Shown: positions 21,258 to 31,240, numbered from the stretch's first letter. The stretch: DNA of 41,513 nt from Pseudomonas sp. (GCF_026224925.1 NZ_JAMFRV010000327.1:1-41513); one strand, 5' to 3'. Notes: a model not told the origin generated them from the letters alone. Translations and numbers: made by a program.

Positions 21258-22397
21258 ATGCAATTAAACAGCAGCGAAGAAATCATTCAGGACATCCGTA
21301 ACGGCAAGATGGTCGTGCTGATTGATGACGAAGACCGCGAAAACGAAGGCGACCTCGTCATGGCAGCCAAATGTGTGACCGCCGAGCACATTAATTTTAT
21401 GGCCAAGCACGCACGTGGCTTGATATGTATGCCGGTGAGTCAAGCCAAGAGTGATCGCCTGGGTCTAGGGCTTATGGTCAAGCACAATGGTTCTAGCCAC
21501 GGAACCAAGTTCACCAATTCGATCGAAGCCGCAACGGGCGTGAGCACTGGGATTTCGGCCGCAGACCGAGCGCACACCATTCAAGTAGCAGCCCGCTCAC
21601 AGGCGATATCGACTGACCTTGTACAACCAGGTCATATTTTCCCGCTGATCGCTGAAACGGGTGGCGTGCTTGTTCGGGCGGGTCATACCGAAGCCGCCTG
21701 CGACCTCGCCCGCTTGGCAGGGTTTGAGGAAAGTGCAGTCATTTGCGAAGTCATGAATGACGACGGCAGCATGGCGCGTCGTCCTGAACTGGAAGTGTTT
21801 GCCCAAGAACATCAATTAAAAATTGGCACCATCGCTGATCTGATTCACTTCAGAGTTGTCAACGAAAGCACGGTAGATGAGATGGGCACCCGTGTGGTCA
21901 ACACTGACGACGGCGAGTTTTCCCTCCACACCTTTCGTGATCGAATAAACGGAAATGTACATTTCGCACTGGTACGTGGCGAGATATTCAAGGAGCAGCC
22001 GACGCTGACCCGAGTCCAGCAAGGCCTTTCGGCCCGGGATTTATTGGGTATTCAAGCTAAAGGCAGCAGCGGCTGGAACATCAATCGTTGCCTGAAACGA
22101 ATCGCCGAAGAAGGCACCGGCGTACTAGTGCTGCTTGCGGCTTCAGAGTCTGCAGAAGACCTGCTGCAAAGTTTGGGCAATGTCGACGAGTCGGTTCAAC
22201 AACGAAACGTTCCAACCCATTACAACTCGCTGATGATCGGAGTTGGCTCGCAAATTCTGCGTTTACTCGGGCTTGGTAAAATGCGCCTGATGGGCAGCCC
22301 ACGAAAGTACCATGCAATATCGGGTTTCGACCTTGAAGTCTTTGACTACGTAAGTCCATCAGGAACCTCTACCCCCTTTGCTCTCGCAACGTCCTGA
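21258..22397 (+). CDS. ribBA: 3,4-dihydroxy-2-butanone-4-phosphate synthase with degenerate GTP cyclohydrolase II-like domain (RibBA-type)
   Basis: VLIDDEDRENEGDLVMAAKCVTAEHINFMAKHARGLICMP; AGHTEAACDLARLAG; the C-terminal domain lacks the Zn-ligand cysteines of GTPCHII. Confidence 0.93.
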   Translation: MQLNSSEEIIQDIRNGKMVVLIDDEDRENEGDLVMAAKCVTAEHINFMAKHARGLICMPVSQAKSDRLGLGLMVKHNGSSHGTKFTNSIEAATGVSTGISAADRAHTIQVAARSQAISTDLVQPGHIFPLIAETGGVLVRAGHTEAACDLARLAGFEESAVICEVMNDDGSMARRPELEVFAQEHQLKIGTIADLIHFRVVNESTVDEMGTRVVNTDDGEFSLHTFRDRINGNVHFALVRGEIFKEQPTLTRVQQGLSARDLLGIQAKGSSGWNINRCLKRIAEEGTGVLVLLAASESAEDLLQSLGNVDESVQQRNVPTHYNSLMIGVGSQILRLLGLGKMRLMGSPRKYHAISGFDLEVFDYVSPSGTSTPFALATS

Positions 22398-22447
22398 TTC
22401 GGGCCATCATTTATGATGTTTCGCCGAGTTAGAAATCGAGGTAAGCA

Positions 22448-23311
22448 ATGAGCATGCAGACGATTCAATACACTGGCTATTCCGACCTGACTTTAGTTGC
22501 CGATATTGGTGGCGATAAGCATAACCCGCCGGTCATTTTGTTACACGGCGGCGGGCAAACTCGTCATTCCTGGCGCCGCTTGGGAAGAACCCTGATTGAC
22601 TCCGGCTATCAGGTTATCAACCTCGACATGAGAGGCCATGGAGACAGCGCTTATTCGCTTGAGGGGGACTATTCACTGGACGCGTTCATTGAAGACCTGA
22701 AAGCGGTTGTCAATACATTGGACCATCCTCCAGTACTCATCGGTGCTTCGTTGGGGGGCGCCGTGTCATTGCTCGCCTGTGGCGAAAGCCTGGCGCTTTG
22801 CGCACGTGCGTTGATATTGGTTGATGTAGTTCCGCGCATGTCTCTGCAAGGCGTCGATAACATAAGGCAGTTCATGGCCAGTACCCTTATAGGCTTTACA
22901 ACGCTGGAAGAAGCTGCCAGCGCTATTGCCAAGTACTCACCAGTGCGCACGAAACCAGCCAGCACCGAAGGGCTATTGAAGGTTCTGAAGCTACGCGCTG
23001 ATGGCCGTTATTACTGGCATTGGGATCCTGCGTTTTTGAATGATGAATCCCGATCTGTATCGGCGCCCTTCACCCATCGGATGGAAACGGCCGCTTCGGC
23101 TATTGGTATTCCGACATTGCTGATCCGCGGAGCTGAAAGTGATGTTGTGACGCAAGACGGAGCGCAATCATTACTCAACCTTATACCTCACGCCCAACTG
23201 CAAGATGTCAGCGGCGCCGGGCATATGGTGGGCGGAGATAAAAATGACCCATTCAACCAAGTCATACTGAATTTTTTGGCAACCGCCCTGCCCGCCCTTG
23301 GTGAGCGTTAA
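22448..23311 (+). CDS. Alpha/beta-fold hydrolase
   Basis: PPVILLHGGGQTRHSWRRLGRTLIDSGYQVINLDMRGHGDSAYS; VLIGASLGGAVSLL; GAGHMVGGD. Confidence 0.93.
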   Translation: MSMQTIQYTGYSDLTLVADIGGDKHNPPVILLHGGGQTRHSWRRLGRTLIDSGYQVINLDMRGHGDSAYSLEGDYSLDAFIEDLKAVVNTLDHPPVLIGASLGGAVSLLACGESLALCARALILVDVVPRMSLQGVDNIRQFMASTLIGFTTLEEAASAIAKYSPVRTKPASTEGLLKVLKLRADGRYYWHWDPAFLNDESRSVSAPFTHRMETAASAIGIPTLLIRGAESDVVTQDGAQSLLNLIPHAQLQDVSGAGHMVGGDKNDPFNQVILNFLATALPALGER

Positions 23312-23390
23312 TAAGACCTACAAAAAGAGCCAGCAACCGCTTGGGTATTCACGTTGCGTGGCCGTCAAAATAACTGACAGGGCCACAACC

Positions 23391-24014
23391 ATGCCTAAAG
23401 TAACTGTAGTGTTGCGCCAGGAAGATCTCGACGCACTTAACCTTGCCGAAAAAACCGTCGTCATTATCAATGTGCTGTCTACGACCTCATTAATTGCGCA
23501 ACGGCTGGCCGACGGAGCAAACGAGGTGCACCTGCTTCGTCCGCATCAATTGCCCGGCCCGTTGCTCGATAACTCGCCACCTATGAACTTGATGCAGGGT
23601 GGTGCATGCGGCACCGCCTTGCGTAAGTCATCCGAAGCGCTTCACGTCTACACCGCCGCCTTGGTGAATGCCCCAGCTGTCGTTCAGCGCATCGCCGCCG
23701 CACATGACTCGCCTATTGTATTGGTCTGCGCGGGCAGTGATGGACAAACCAACTTGCTGGACATATTTACTGCCGGTTATATCTGTTGTGAGCTATTGGC
23801 ACTGGAGCCTCTGCGGTGGCAGTTATCGGACAGCGCAATCGTTGCGCAGGCTGTGCACAACCAGTTCCGCGACTCCCCTTGGGACTGTTTATTATCGAGC
23901 CAGACGGGAAGAGCCTTAGGCGATACCCAGGCGCAGATATCAGCAAAAAACCTCACCCAAATAGGCACCCTTGATGTAGTACCAACGCTAGTGGGCAACT
24001 GCTTGAGGGCTTAG
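23391..24014 (+). CDS. ComB-like (2-phosphosulfolactate phosphatase family) protein
   Basis: VVIINVLSTTSLIAQRLADGANEVHLL; ALVNAPAVVQRI; IVLVCAGSDGQTNLLDIFTAGYICCELL pattern. Confidence 0.68.
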   Translation: MPKVTVVLRQEDLDALNLAEKTVVIINVLSTTSLIAQRLADGANEVHLLRPHQLPGPLLDNSPPMNLMQGGACGTALRKSSEALHVYTAALVNAPAVVQRIAAAHDSPIVLVCAGSDGQTNLLDIFTAGYICCELLALEPLRWQLSDSAIVAQAVHNQFRDSPWDCLLSSQTGRALGDTQAQISAKNLTQIGTLDVVPTLVGNCLRA

Positions 24015-24183
24015 ACGAACTGTCGGTTCATTAGCCCCCCAGGTGATGAGGTCCCAGGGACTGGATCTCTATCCTGCCAAATGAGCCCGGATGGTTCAGG
24101 GATTTCCCTCGACCACCCATTAGGCGCCACAGGTGCGATCATTTCGACCACAGCCATCTTCGAGCGGACCTGACAATCAAATC

Positions 24184-24221
24184 GTTAGACCAAGCCATCC
24201 ATCACGATGACTTGGTCTAAC
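24184..24221. terminator. Hairpin between convergent operons
   Basis: gttagaccaag ... cttggtctaac perfect 11-bp inverted repeat, 16-nt loop. Confidence 0.6.
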
Positions 24222-24256
24222 AGCATGATCAGCTTTCGATGCCCCTTTCCTCAATA

Positions 24257-26728
24257 TCAGACCGGCACATTCCTTCGTGGCTTTTCTAATTCAACCCTCA
24301 GATCCTTTTCCTGAGGCACCGTTGTCTCATCCGGCGGCGATACGTCCTTAGCGGGTTTAAGTAAAAAGGCCGCCAAACTCGGTACAACGACCAGCGCGCC
24401 TACCATGTTCCATAAGAACATGAACGCTAAGAGCACTCCCATATCGGCTTGGTACTTGATGGGTGACCAGATCCATGTCGCAACGGCGACGCAAAGTGTC
24501 ACGCCAATCAACGCGACCACCTTCCCAGTGAACATCAATGCCCGACGATAGGCCTCGCGAACCGAGTGCCCTTGACGTACATGGGACAAATAGACCGTCA
24601 GGAGATACAGCGAATAATCGATCCCGATGCCTACACCCAAGGCTATAACAGGTAACGTCGCAACTTTTACCCCGATGCCCATCAAGACCATCAGCGCTTC
24701 GGCCAACACCGAAGTCACCGCCAATGGAATAACCGCCACCAATACCGCTCGCCAACTGCGGAACGTAATCAGGCACAGGATGATAACCACCGCGTAAACC
24801 AGACCGAGCATCTGATAGTTGGCTTTTGCCACAGTTTGATTGGTCGCAGCCTCTATACCCGCGTTTCCGGCGGCCAATAAAAACTGTCGTTGATCGGTAT
24901 TGTGCTTGGCCGCAAAAGCTTCAACCAGAGTCACCACGCTGGCGAGGGTTGAAGCTTTGTGATCGGTCAGGAACGCGATGATAGGCGCGACGTTGCGTGA
25001 ATCGTTAACCATTTCCGGGCTAGCGGCCGACACATTATTAATAGATTCGTTGATGACTGAAGGATCTCGATTGAGTGTGATCCACTTCGGTGACCCTTCA
25101 AATCCTGCCGAGGTTAAGGGTCTGCCGAGACTAGCAATCGAACTGGTGGTCTGAACACCAGGTAACTCCCGGAGCTGCTGCTCCAAGCGATCCATTTCTA
25201 CGACGTCTTCGAAGTTATCCAGTCGCCCTTTGGGGCTGGTGACAATGACTGCGAACTGGTCGCTGGATAACTCATAGTGGCTGGTGATGTAGCCGTTGTC
25301 CCGGTTGTATTCGGAATCGGCCCGCAACTCTGGCGCTCCGGCATCGAGATCGCCTATTTTCAGTTGATGAGCCAGCAATAACCCGCCCGCGGTTAATACA
25401 GCGGTGCCCAGCAAAACAAAACCCGCGACCCGTGGCTCGGTGAACTTCAGCAACATACCCACTACCGGATGCTCACCCTGCTTGCTCCCCACCGCACGCG
25501 CAGCTGCTTTGGGGCTTACCCCGGTGTAGGACAGCAGGATAGGCAATAGCAACAAGTTAGTGACGGTCAATATTGCAACCCCAATACTGGCCTGTAGCGC
25601 CAAGTCGCGGATCGCTGGGATATCGATGATCGACAGTACCGCGAACCCAACCGCATCGGCCATCAACGCTGTGACACCCGCAAGAAACAGTCGACGGAAC
25701 GTATACCTGGCGGCGACATAGCGGTGTGTCCCGCGGCCTACATCCAGCATGATACCGTTCATTTTCTGTGCCCCGTGCGACACACCAATCGCAAATATCA
25801 TGAACGGTACGAGCATTGAAAATGGGTCCAATACGAACCCAAGCATCTGCATTATTCCTAACTGCCAAACCACCGCGATCAACGAACAGGAGATGACCAA
25901 TGCACTGCTGCGAATACAGCGGGTATAGCAGTAGATAATCGCTGAAACCAGCAGTGCGGCGATCAGAAAGTAACCCATCACCTGCATCAGGCCATGAATG
26001 AGATCTCCCGCCAATTTGGCAAAGCCAATGATATAAATCTTGACGCCTTTTGCTTCGTACTCGTGTTTTAGCGACTCCAACTGACTACGCAATTCTTTAT
26101 AGTCAAGGGCTTTGCCAGTTGCGCCATCACGTTCGAGTAAAGGGATGAAAATCATGCTTGAGCGTTGGTCATTGGCCACCAATGAACCAATGATCCCCGA
26201 GCGATAAATATTCTGACGCAAGCCAGTCAAGCTTTCAGCGGAGCCGTTGTAGGCTTCTGGCATTACCGGGCCGCCATCAAAGCCCTGCTCGGTGATTTCT
26301 GTCCAGCGCACCACTGGCATCCACAGCGATTTCATGAACGATCGATCAACGCCGGGTATCAGGAACAGCTTATCGTTGATGTCGCGCAACGTATCGATGT
26401 AATGAGCGTCGTAAATATCTCCGGTGGGATTTTCGACGACTATCCGCAAGGAGTTTCCTAAACCGCGCAATGATGCAGCGTTGTCCTTGTAGTTTTTGAT
26501 GTACGCGTGAGACTGCGGCATCATCTTGTCAAAGCTTGCATTAACGTCCAGGCGCACAGCAGAAAACATAAGCCCGACCGTCAAAACAAGGCTTACTATG
26601 GTGATGATCAAGCGGTTATTGAAGATCAATCGTTCGAGCTTGTTTCCGGAAAGTGAATCAAAATCCTCCACCCTGCGGATCGCCGGCATTGAGTCGCTGT
26701 TTTCGCTGGAGACTGACATCGTCGGCAT
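24257..26728 (-). CDS. RND/MMPL family transporter
   Basis: 823 aa, two hydrophobic blocks; IALGVGIGIDYSLYLLTVYLSHVRQGHSVREAYRRALMFTGKVVALIGVTLCVA. Confidence 0.93.
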   Translation of the reverse strand: MPTMSVSSENSDSMPAIRRVEDFDSLSGNKLERLIFNNRLIITIVSLVLTVGLMFSAVRLDVNASFDKMMPQSHAYIKNYKDNAASLRGLGNSLRIVVENPTGDIYDAHYIDTLRDINDKLFLIPGVDRSFMKSLWMPVVRWTEITEQGFDGGPVMPEAYNGSAESLTGLRQNIYRSGIIGSLVANDQRSSMIFIPLLERDGATGKALDYKELRSQLESLKHEYEAKGVKIYIIGFAKLAGDLIHGLMQVMGYFLIAALLVSAIIYCYTRCIRSSALVISCSLIAVVWQLGIMQMLGFVLDPFSMLVPFMIFAIGVSHGAQKMNGIMLDVGRGTHRYVAARYTFRRLFLAGVTALMADAVGFAVLSIIDIPAIRDLALQASIGVAILTVTNLLLLPILLSYTGVSPKAAARAVGSKQGEHPVVGMLLKFTEPRVAGFVLLGTAVLTAGGLLLAHQLKIGDLDAGAPELRADSEYNRDNGYITSHYELSSDQFAVIVTSPKGRLDNFEDVVEMDRLEQQLRELPGVQTTSSIASLGRPLTSAGFEGSPKWITLNRDPSVINESINNVSAASPEMVNDSRNVAPIIAFLTDHKASTLASVVTLVEAFAAKHNTDQRQFLLAAGNAGIEAATNQTVAKANYQMLGLVYAVVIILCLITFRSWRAVLVAVIPLAVTSVLAEALMVLMGIGVKVATLPVIALGVGIGIDYSLYLLTVYLSHVRQGHSVREAYRRALMFTGKVVALIGVTLCVAVATWIWSPIKYQADMGVLLAFMFLWNMVGALVVVPSLAAFLLKPAKDVSPPDETTVPQEKDLRVELEKPRRNVPV

Positions 26729-26752
26729 ACCTGTTATTAAAGTTATACGTGA

Positions 26753-27853
26753 TCAATGAGGCACGAGGGCGTCATGCGCTATGCCGCCAAGCCCGGTTGT
26801 AATAACCGACTGATCCTGGTTGGAGACGACTGAGGTAAGGCGCATATATTTATCGGGAGTAATGAGTTTGAAAGTCTTTCCGGACGGGTCACCGACCACC
26901 AACTGCCCGTCATTATTCACCAGGGTAAAGTTGCCTTCGGCATCAATAGCGCCGGCAGTCAGCGTGGAATGCGATGGGCTGTTTTGCGGCTGCCAGTTAA
27001 GTCCTGCATCCAGGCTACGGTAGATGGTACCGCGCAGGCCAAAAGCCAACATAATATGGTCGTTGCCCGTCAACCCGAAGAAGCTACCTGCGTAACCGGT
27101 TTGAATGGGCTCAAAACGGTTTTTATCTGGGTCAAGTTTGAAGACGTACCCTTGCTCCGCAGCGATATAGATGTCCCCACCTATGCCTCGCACGCTGTTC
27201 AAGTGCGCGCCATTGGGGTTATCAATTCGGTCAAGCCACGGAACCCAGTTCTTACCGCCATCCACAGTGGCCGCCAAGTTACCGAACGACCCCACGACGT
27301 AACCCTCCTGTTCGTTTTTAAACCACACATCCAGATAAGGCAGCGATGGTCCAGAGCGGTAGTTCAGATCAACCATCTGCAAGGCATCTGCGGCGGACGT
27401 ATCACCGGTGCTGGCCAATTTGTTGTAATACTCCCGAGCAGCAGCCTCAGCCATACGCCCGTCCGATTGCTTAATCCAAGTCTCCCCACCATCTACGCTG
27501 TGCAAAATGATCCCGTCGTGGCCTACGGCCCACCCTTGAGCTGGGGTCGGAAACTGCACTGCAAGTAAATCGCTTTGCACCGGCACCTTCGCTTGCTTCC
27601 AACCTTTACCCTGATCGTCAGAGTAAATGATCAATCCTCGAAGGCCGACTGCGATCAGCCGATTACCCGCATGCGTAATGCCGATAAGCGGGCGTTGGGC
27701 GGGATTCGATTGAGTAATCGCAGGCGTTACCAGTGGGTCCTCGAATGCATAGGCTTGCCCTACAAATAGGACCAGAAAACACAGCAACAATAGAACCGAA
27801 GCGCCTTTACCTGGACCGGTACTCACTTCCTTCCAATCATTCATGGCACCCAC
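26753..27853 (-). CDS. YCF48-like / BNR-repeat (photosystem II stability factor-like) periplasmic protein
   Basis: GITHAGNRLIAVGLRGLIIYSDDQGKGWKQAKVPVQSDLLAVQFPTPAQGWAVGHDGIILHSVDGGETW. Confidence 0.9.
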   Translation of the reverse strand: MGAMNDWKEVSTGPGKGASVLLLLCFLVLFVGQAYAFEDPLVTPAITQSNPAQRPLIGITHAGNRLIAVGLRGLIIYSDDQGKGWKQAKVPVQSDLLAVQFPTPAQGWAVGHDGIILHSVDGGETWIKQSDGRMAEAAAREYYNKLASTGDTSAADALQMVDLNYRSGPSLPYLDVWFKNEQEGYVVGSFGNLAATVDGGKNWVPWLDRIDNPNGAHLNSVRGIGGDIYIAAEQGYVFKLDPDKNRFEPIQTGYAGSFFGLTGNDHIMLAFGLRGTIYRSLDAGLNWQPQNSPSHSTLTAGAIDAEGNFTLVNNDGQLVVGDPSGKTFKLITPDKYMRLTSVVSNQDQSVITTGLGGIAHDALVPH

Positions 27854-27905
27854 TCTCCCGAAAACGAAGCAGCGGCTTGCGACCGCGGCTTCAATTTTTC
27901 TTCAG

Positions 27906-29324
27906 TTATCTGACACTGCCTGCGAGGGATGCTGGCGTCAGTTTGATTTGGAGGCCATCTGCGCTGGTGTAACTACGATTGAAGTAACCTTCATCGGCGG
28001 CGCCGTAGTTCATGATGAAATAATTGCCCTTGAGCAGATCGTTAAAGCCAACGCTCATGTTGTTGACGCCCCCAACGTCGTAGGTCGGGAAGGTATATAC
28101 AGCTCCGACCCGCCATAGGTTGCCAGCGTCATCGTAAGCATCGCTGGCAACCACGCAGTTGCAGTCTTCTTCAACATAGAAGCGGCGTTTTTTATAAGCA
28201 TGGCGTTCGCCGGCTTTACGATCGGCTTCGACCACCCACACACGGTGTTTCTCGAACCGTACAGCCTCTGGATTCAAATGACTTTTACCGAGTGCATCTT
28301 TTGCCTGGATGTCTTGAGTCAACGGGAAAGAGTTATACGGAATAACCATCTCTTTCTTACCGATTAACTTGAAATCGAAACGGTCCATTCTCCCGACAAA
28401 GCCGGTCAACTCGTCCCAGAACAATGCGCCGCCGTAAGCAGCAATAGGCAGGTCATAAGAGAAGTCTGGCGCGGTCCGGGTCCGCCGCTGACCCGGGGTA
28501 TAGAACCATACCCGTTGGCCGCCGTTATCGGCAGTCGGCAGATAGAAGTTGAGAAAGAACGTGCCTGCCGCCGACGGCGGAGATACTAGGTTGGACGAAA
28601 CACCATAGGTTGCGTCAAAGGTCTTTTTACGCAATTCGCCAGTTTGTTCTGACCATGGACGGGTGAACATTTGATGCGTTGATGGGATATCCGTGACGCT
28701 ACCATTGCTGTCTACGAGAAAAGCTTTGTTCTGCTGGTGCAGCACCGCCGGGCCGACCGTCATCTTGTGGTTCCACATCACCTCATAACCATTCTTCGGG
28801 ATTGGGAAGGGAACGCCTTGGAACGGTAGCCCATCAGCCGCTGCACCTTTGAGGCTGTCACCGGTTTCCTGGCCGGTCATTTCAGCTGTGGTAGCGTTCT
28901 TTTTGGTGTTTTCCACCATCCAGTCCGGTATGCGCATAGTACGATGGGTTGGAAACACGTCTATGCGATAAGTGTCAGGGTACTTCTTCAGCAGCGCCTT
29001 ACTGCCCTCGGTCAACACCGCGTCATATTGCGCCATGTTTTTTGCGGTGACCGAATACAGCGGCTTTTCGCTCTTATACGGATCAATGTAGGTCTGGTTC
29101 TTCTCACGATTGTAACCCGGAACAGTTTGAAGGCCGCCGGTATAAGCTGGGATAGAACCGTCTGCATTCGCACCGGCCTCCGCGCCAAAGCTGGTGAGAG
29201 TGGTACCTATTGCTTTTGCTTCTTCAGGCGTAACTTTTGCAAATACCAGTGGGCACACGCACGTCAATACAAAAGCCCCTGCCAGCAGATTACCAATAGC
29301 TCTGCGCTTAGACATCTTCGTCAC
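27906..29324 (-). CDS. DUF1329 family outer-membrane lipoprotein-sorting-like protein
   Basis: Signal peptide; KVTPEEAKAIGTTLTSFGAEAGANADGSIPAYTGGL; VWVVEADRKAGERHAYKKRRFYVEEDCNCVVASDAYDDAGNLWRV. Confidence 0.92.
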   Translation of the reverse strand: MTKMSKRRAIGNLLAGAFVLTCVCPLVFAKVTPEEAKAIGTTLTSFGAEAGANADGSIPAYTGGLQTVPGYNREKNQTYIDPYKSEKPLYSVTAKNMAQYDAVLTEGSKALLKKYPDTYRIDVFPTHRTMRIPDWMVENTKKNATTAEMTGQETGDSLKGAAADGLPFQGVPFPIPKNGYEVMWNHKMTVGPAVLHQQNKAFLVDSNGSVTDIPSTHQMFTRPWSEQTGELRKKTFDATYGVSSNLVSPPSAAGTFFLNFYLPTADNGGQRVWFYTPGQRRTRTAPDFSYDLPIAAYGGALFWDELTGFVGRMDRFDFKLIGKKEMVIPYNSFPLTQDIQAKDALGKSHLNPEAVRFEKHRVWVVEADRKAGERHAYKKRRFYVEEDCNCVVASDAYDDAGNLWRVGAVYTFPTYDVGGVNNMSVGFNDLLKGNYFIMNYGAADEGYFNRSYTSADGLQIKLTPASLAGSVR

Positions 29325-29335
29325 CTTATTTATTA

Positions 29336-31039
29336 TTAGAACGAGGTTTTATACGACAATGACACCCAACCTTTATCATCCAGGGCATAAGGACCGTTGC
29401 CACCAACATAGCCTTTCTCACCATTAGGGCCAATGGCGCCGGTTCCTAGGTGATCCCAGTCATAGTCCTGGTACTGCAACGTAACCTGGTGAACTTGTTT
29501 ATAATTCGCGCGGATCCCCACGGAGTACACCAGTGATTTTTCTGCATAGAAAGAGCCCGCTGCATACGCCGGGTTACCACTGACACCGTAAGTGCCTGAT
29601 ATCGGCAAACTCAGGTCAATCGAAGGAAAAACTTGTAACCACTGAGGTTCAAACAAGAAGGCCACTGCGGCAGCATCTTTGGTCGCGCAGCCTTGAGCTA
29701 TTCCACCGCCATTACACGCGGAATAACCTTTGCCCATAAACAATTCTTTGTTTTTGGTCACGCTGTCGAGGTGGGTATACGTCACCTCCGCAAGCAGGAT
29801 GCCCGCGTCCCAGAAAGGCGTGGTCCCCAGCTGGGTGAAACTGTTGGCAAGCAAGTTTGTAATATTACCGCGTGCGCCTTCACGGTAAGGCTGGGCAGGG
29901 CCGGTACCAAAGCTCGGTAAGGTAAATGAACTGGCAAGAGCCGTATTGGTACGGTAGTTGGCCTCCATGCCGAAACTGGTGCTGCCAACAGTCGTTTCGT
30001 ACGACAAACCATACAGTTTTACGTTGTCGCCATAGGAAAGATGTACGTCGCCGCCGACGCCAAGCTGCCCTTCCGCCAACGCCCAAGGTTGGGTTTCATC
30101 CAGGCGCCGATAGTAGAACCCGATCGTGCCATTCGCCCATTCAGGGGACCAGGCAGCCTTGACCCCGAAGTTGTTGTTAATGTTCTTCAGGTCATGACTT
30201 TCACCTGCAGAAAATCCAGGACCAAATTGAAACTCTGACGTGTTAGGCCCCTGATAAAGCAAGTCCGAGGGTGCCAGGTAGGTACCGCCTTCTGGATAAC
30301 GGTTTTCTGCGTTTTCCAGAAAGTACTGTCCACTTACAGTCAAGGTAGGTGTCAGCTCTGCAACCAGGTTGGCCTGACCCCGCGGCAAAAAAAGCTCTTT
30401 AACTTCGGAACCCGGTTGGGTGAAGCCCTTGATATAATCGACGGCATGTTGCCCATAAGAAATGCTACTAAAACCAAAGAACAGTGCGTTACCCCACTGC
30501 TGGGTAAATCGACCGAATTTGGCATATACCGGTACATCACTGATTTCAAAGTTCTTGAACACAAACGCATCCAGTAACTCTGCGCCCCTCAACTGGTACT
30601 TCTTTGTGTAAGAGGAATAATGACCGTTGGAGTAGCTGACTCCGTAACCAGGCGCGGGATTGGTTTCAACTTTGTCGTCATAAGCGAAATCTTTCCACCC
30701 TGAGCCCGACAGACGAAAGCCCATGCGATCCTGATACACGCCCTGAAACTCGAACAGCATTTGCAGGCGGTTAGTGACCATGTCACCTTGGTTAAACTTG
30801 TAATCACTTTGCGCATTCGGAATTGAGTTACCGATGTTGTTATCGCGCCCTTCCGCACGCCAGCCCATCGTGTACTGCAGTGTCGTATCAAAATTGACCC
30901 GCCAATCGCTATCACCCGGGTCAAATGTATAAGCGTGAGCCTGTGTGACAAAACACCCCGATGTAGCGATCAACGCAATGGCGGCAGTGAGTTTTTTCGG
31001 TCTGGCGGTGATGTTTTCTTTAATTTTTGTTTTCATCAT
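29336..31039 (-). CDS. DUF1302 family outer-membrane protein (beta-barrel porin-like)
   Basis: Signal peptide, YTFDPGDSDWRVNFDTTLQYTMGWRAEGRDNNIGN, C-terminal aromatic end SYKTSF; ATG at 31039/31036 with gagagga RBS. Confidence 0.9.
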   Translation of the reverse strand: MMKTKIKENITARPKKLTAAIALIATSGCFVTQAHAYTFDPGDSDWRVNFDTTLQYTMGWRAEGRDNNIGNSIPNAQSDYKFNQGDMVTNRLQMLFEFQGVYQDRMGFRLSGSGWKDFAYDDKVETNPAPGYGVSYSNGHYSSYTKKYQLRGAELLDAFVFKNFEISDVPVYAKFGRFTQQWGNALFFGFSSISYGQHAVDYIKGFTQPGSEVKELFLPRGQANLVAELTPTLTVSGQYFLENAENRYPEGGTYLAPSDLLYQGPNTSEFQFGPGFSAGESHDLKNINNNFGVKAAWSPEWANGTIGFYYRRLDETQPWALAEGQLGVGGDVHLSYGDNVKLYGLSYETTVGSTSFGMEANYRTNTALASSFTLPSFGTGPAQPYREGARGNITNLLANSFTQLGTTPFWDAGILLAEVTYTHLDSVTKNKELFMGKGYSACNGGGIAQGCATKDAAAVAFLFEPQWLQVFPSIDLSLPISGTYGVSGNPAYAAGSFYAEKSLVYSVGIRANYKQVHQVTLQYQDYDWDHLGTGAIGPNGEKGYVGGNGPYALDDKGWVSLSYKTSF

Positions 31040-31126
31040 TCCTCTCCAATGGTGCATGAACAGCAAGGTATTGCAGGCAGCAAGCAGCTCCGAATGTTGG
31101 TCATTCGTGGTTGATATCAAGCGCTA

Positions 31127-31142
31127 GTAAACACTTACGTTG
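31127..31142. promoter_or_regulatory. Island operator candidate TAAAC-ACTTAC-GTTGA (9/10) upstream of the DUF1302 operon
   Basis: One mismatch to TCAAC-N6-GTTGA; about 90 nt upstream of the DUF1302 start. Confidence 0.5.
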
Positions 31143-31240
31143 ACAACCTGGACGAATGTATACGAGATAACGTCCCTGCTATCTCTCATCATTTTGATTG
31201 CGATGTACGGTGTTATGAAGGGACGGGCCCGGTCAGCAGG

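Noticed and set aside
24011-24157. Minus-strand 48-codon ORF in the gap after the ComB-like gene (MAVVEMIAPVAPNGWSREIPEPSGLIWQDRD...)
   Set aside because: No recognizable similarity; could be a decayed fragment but not supportable from sequence alone.
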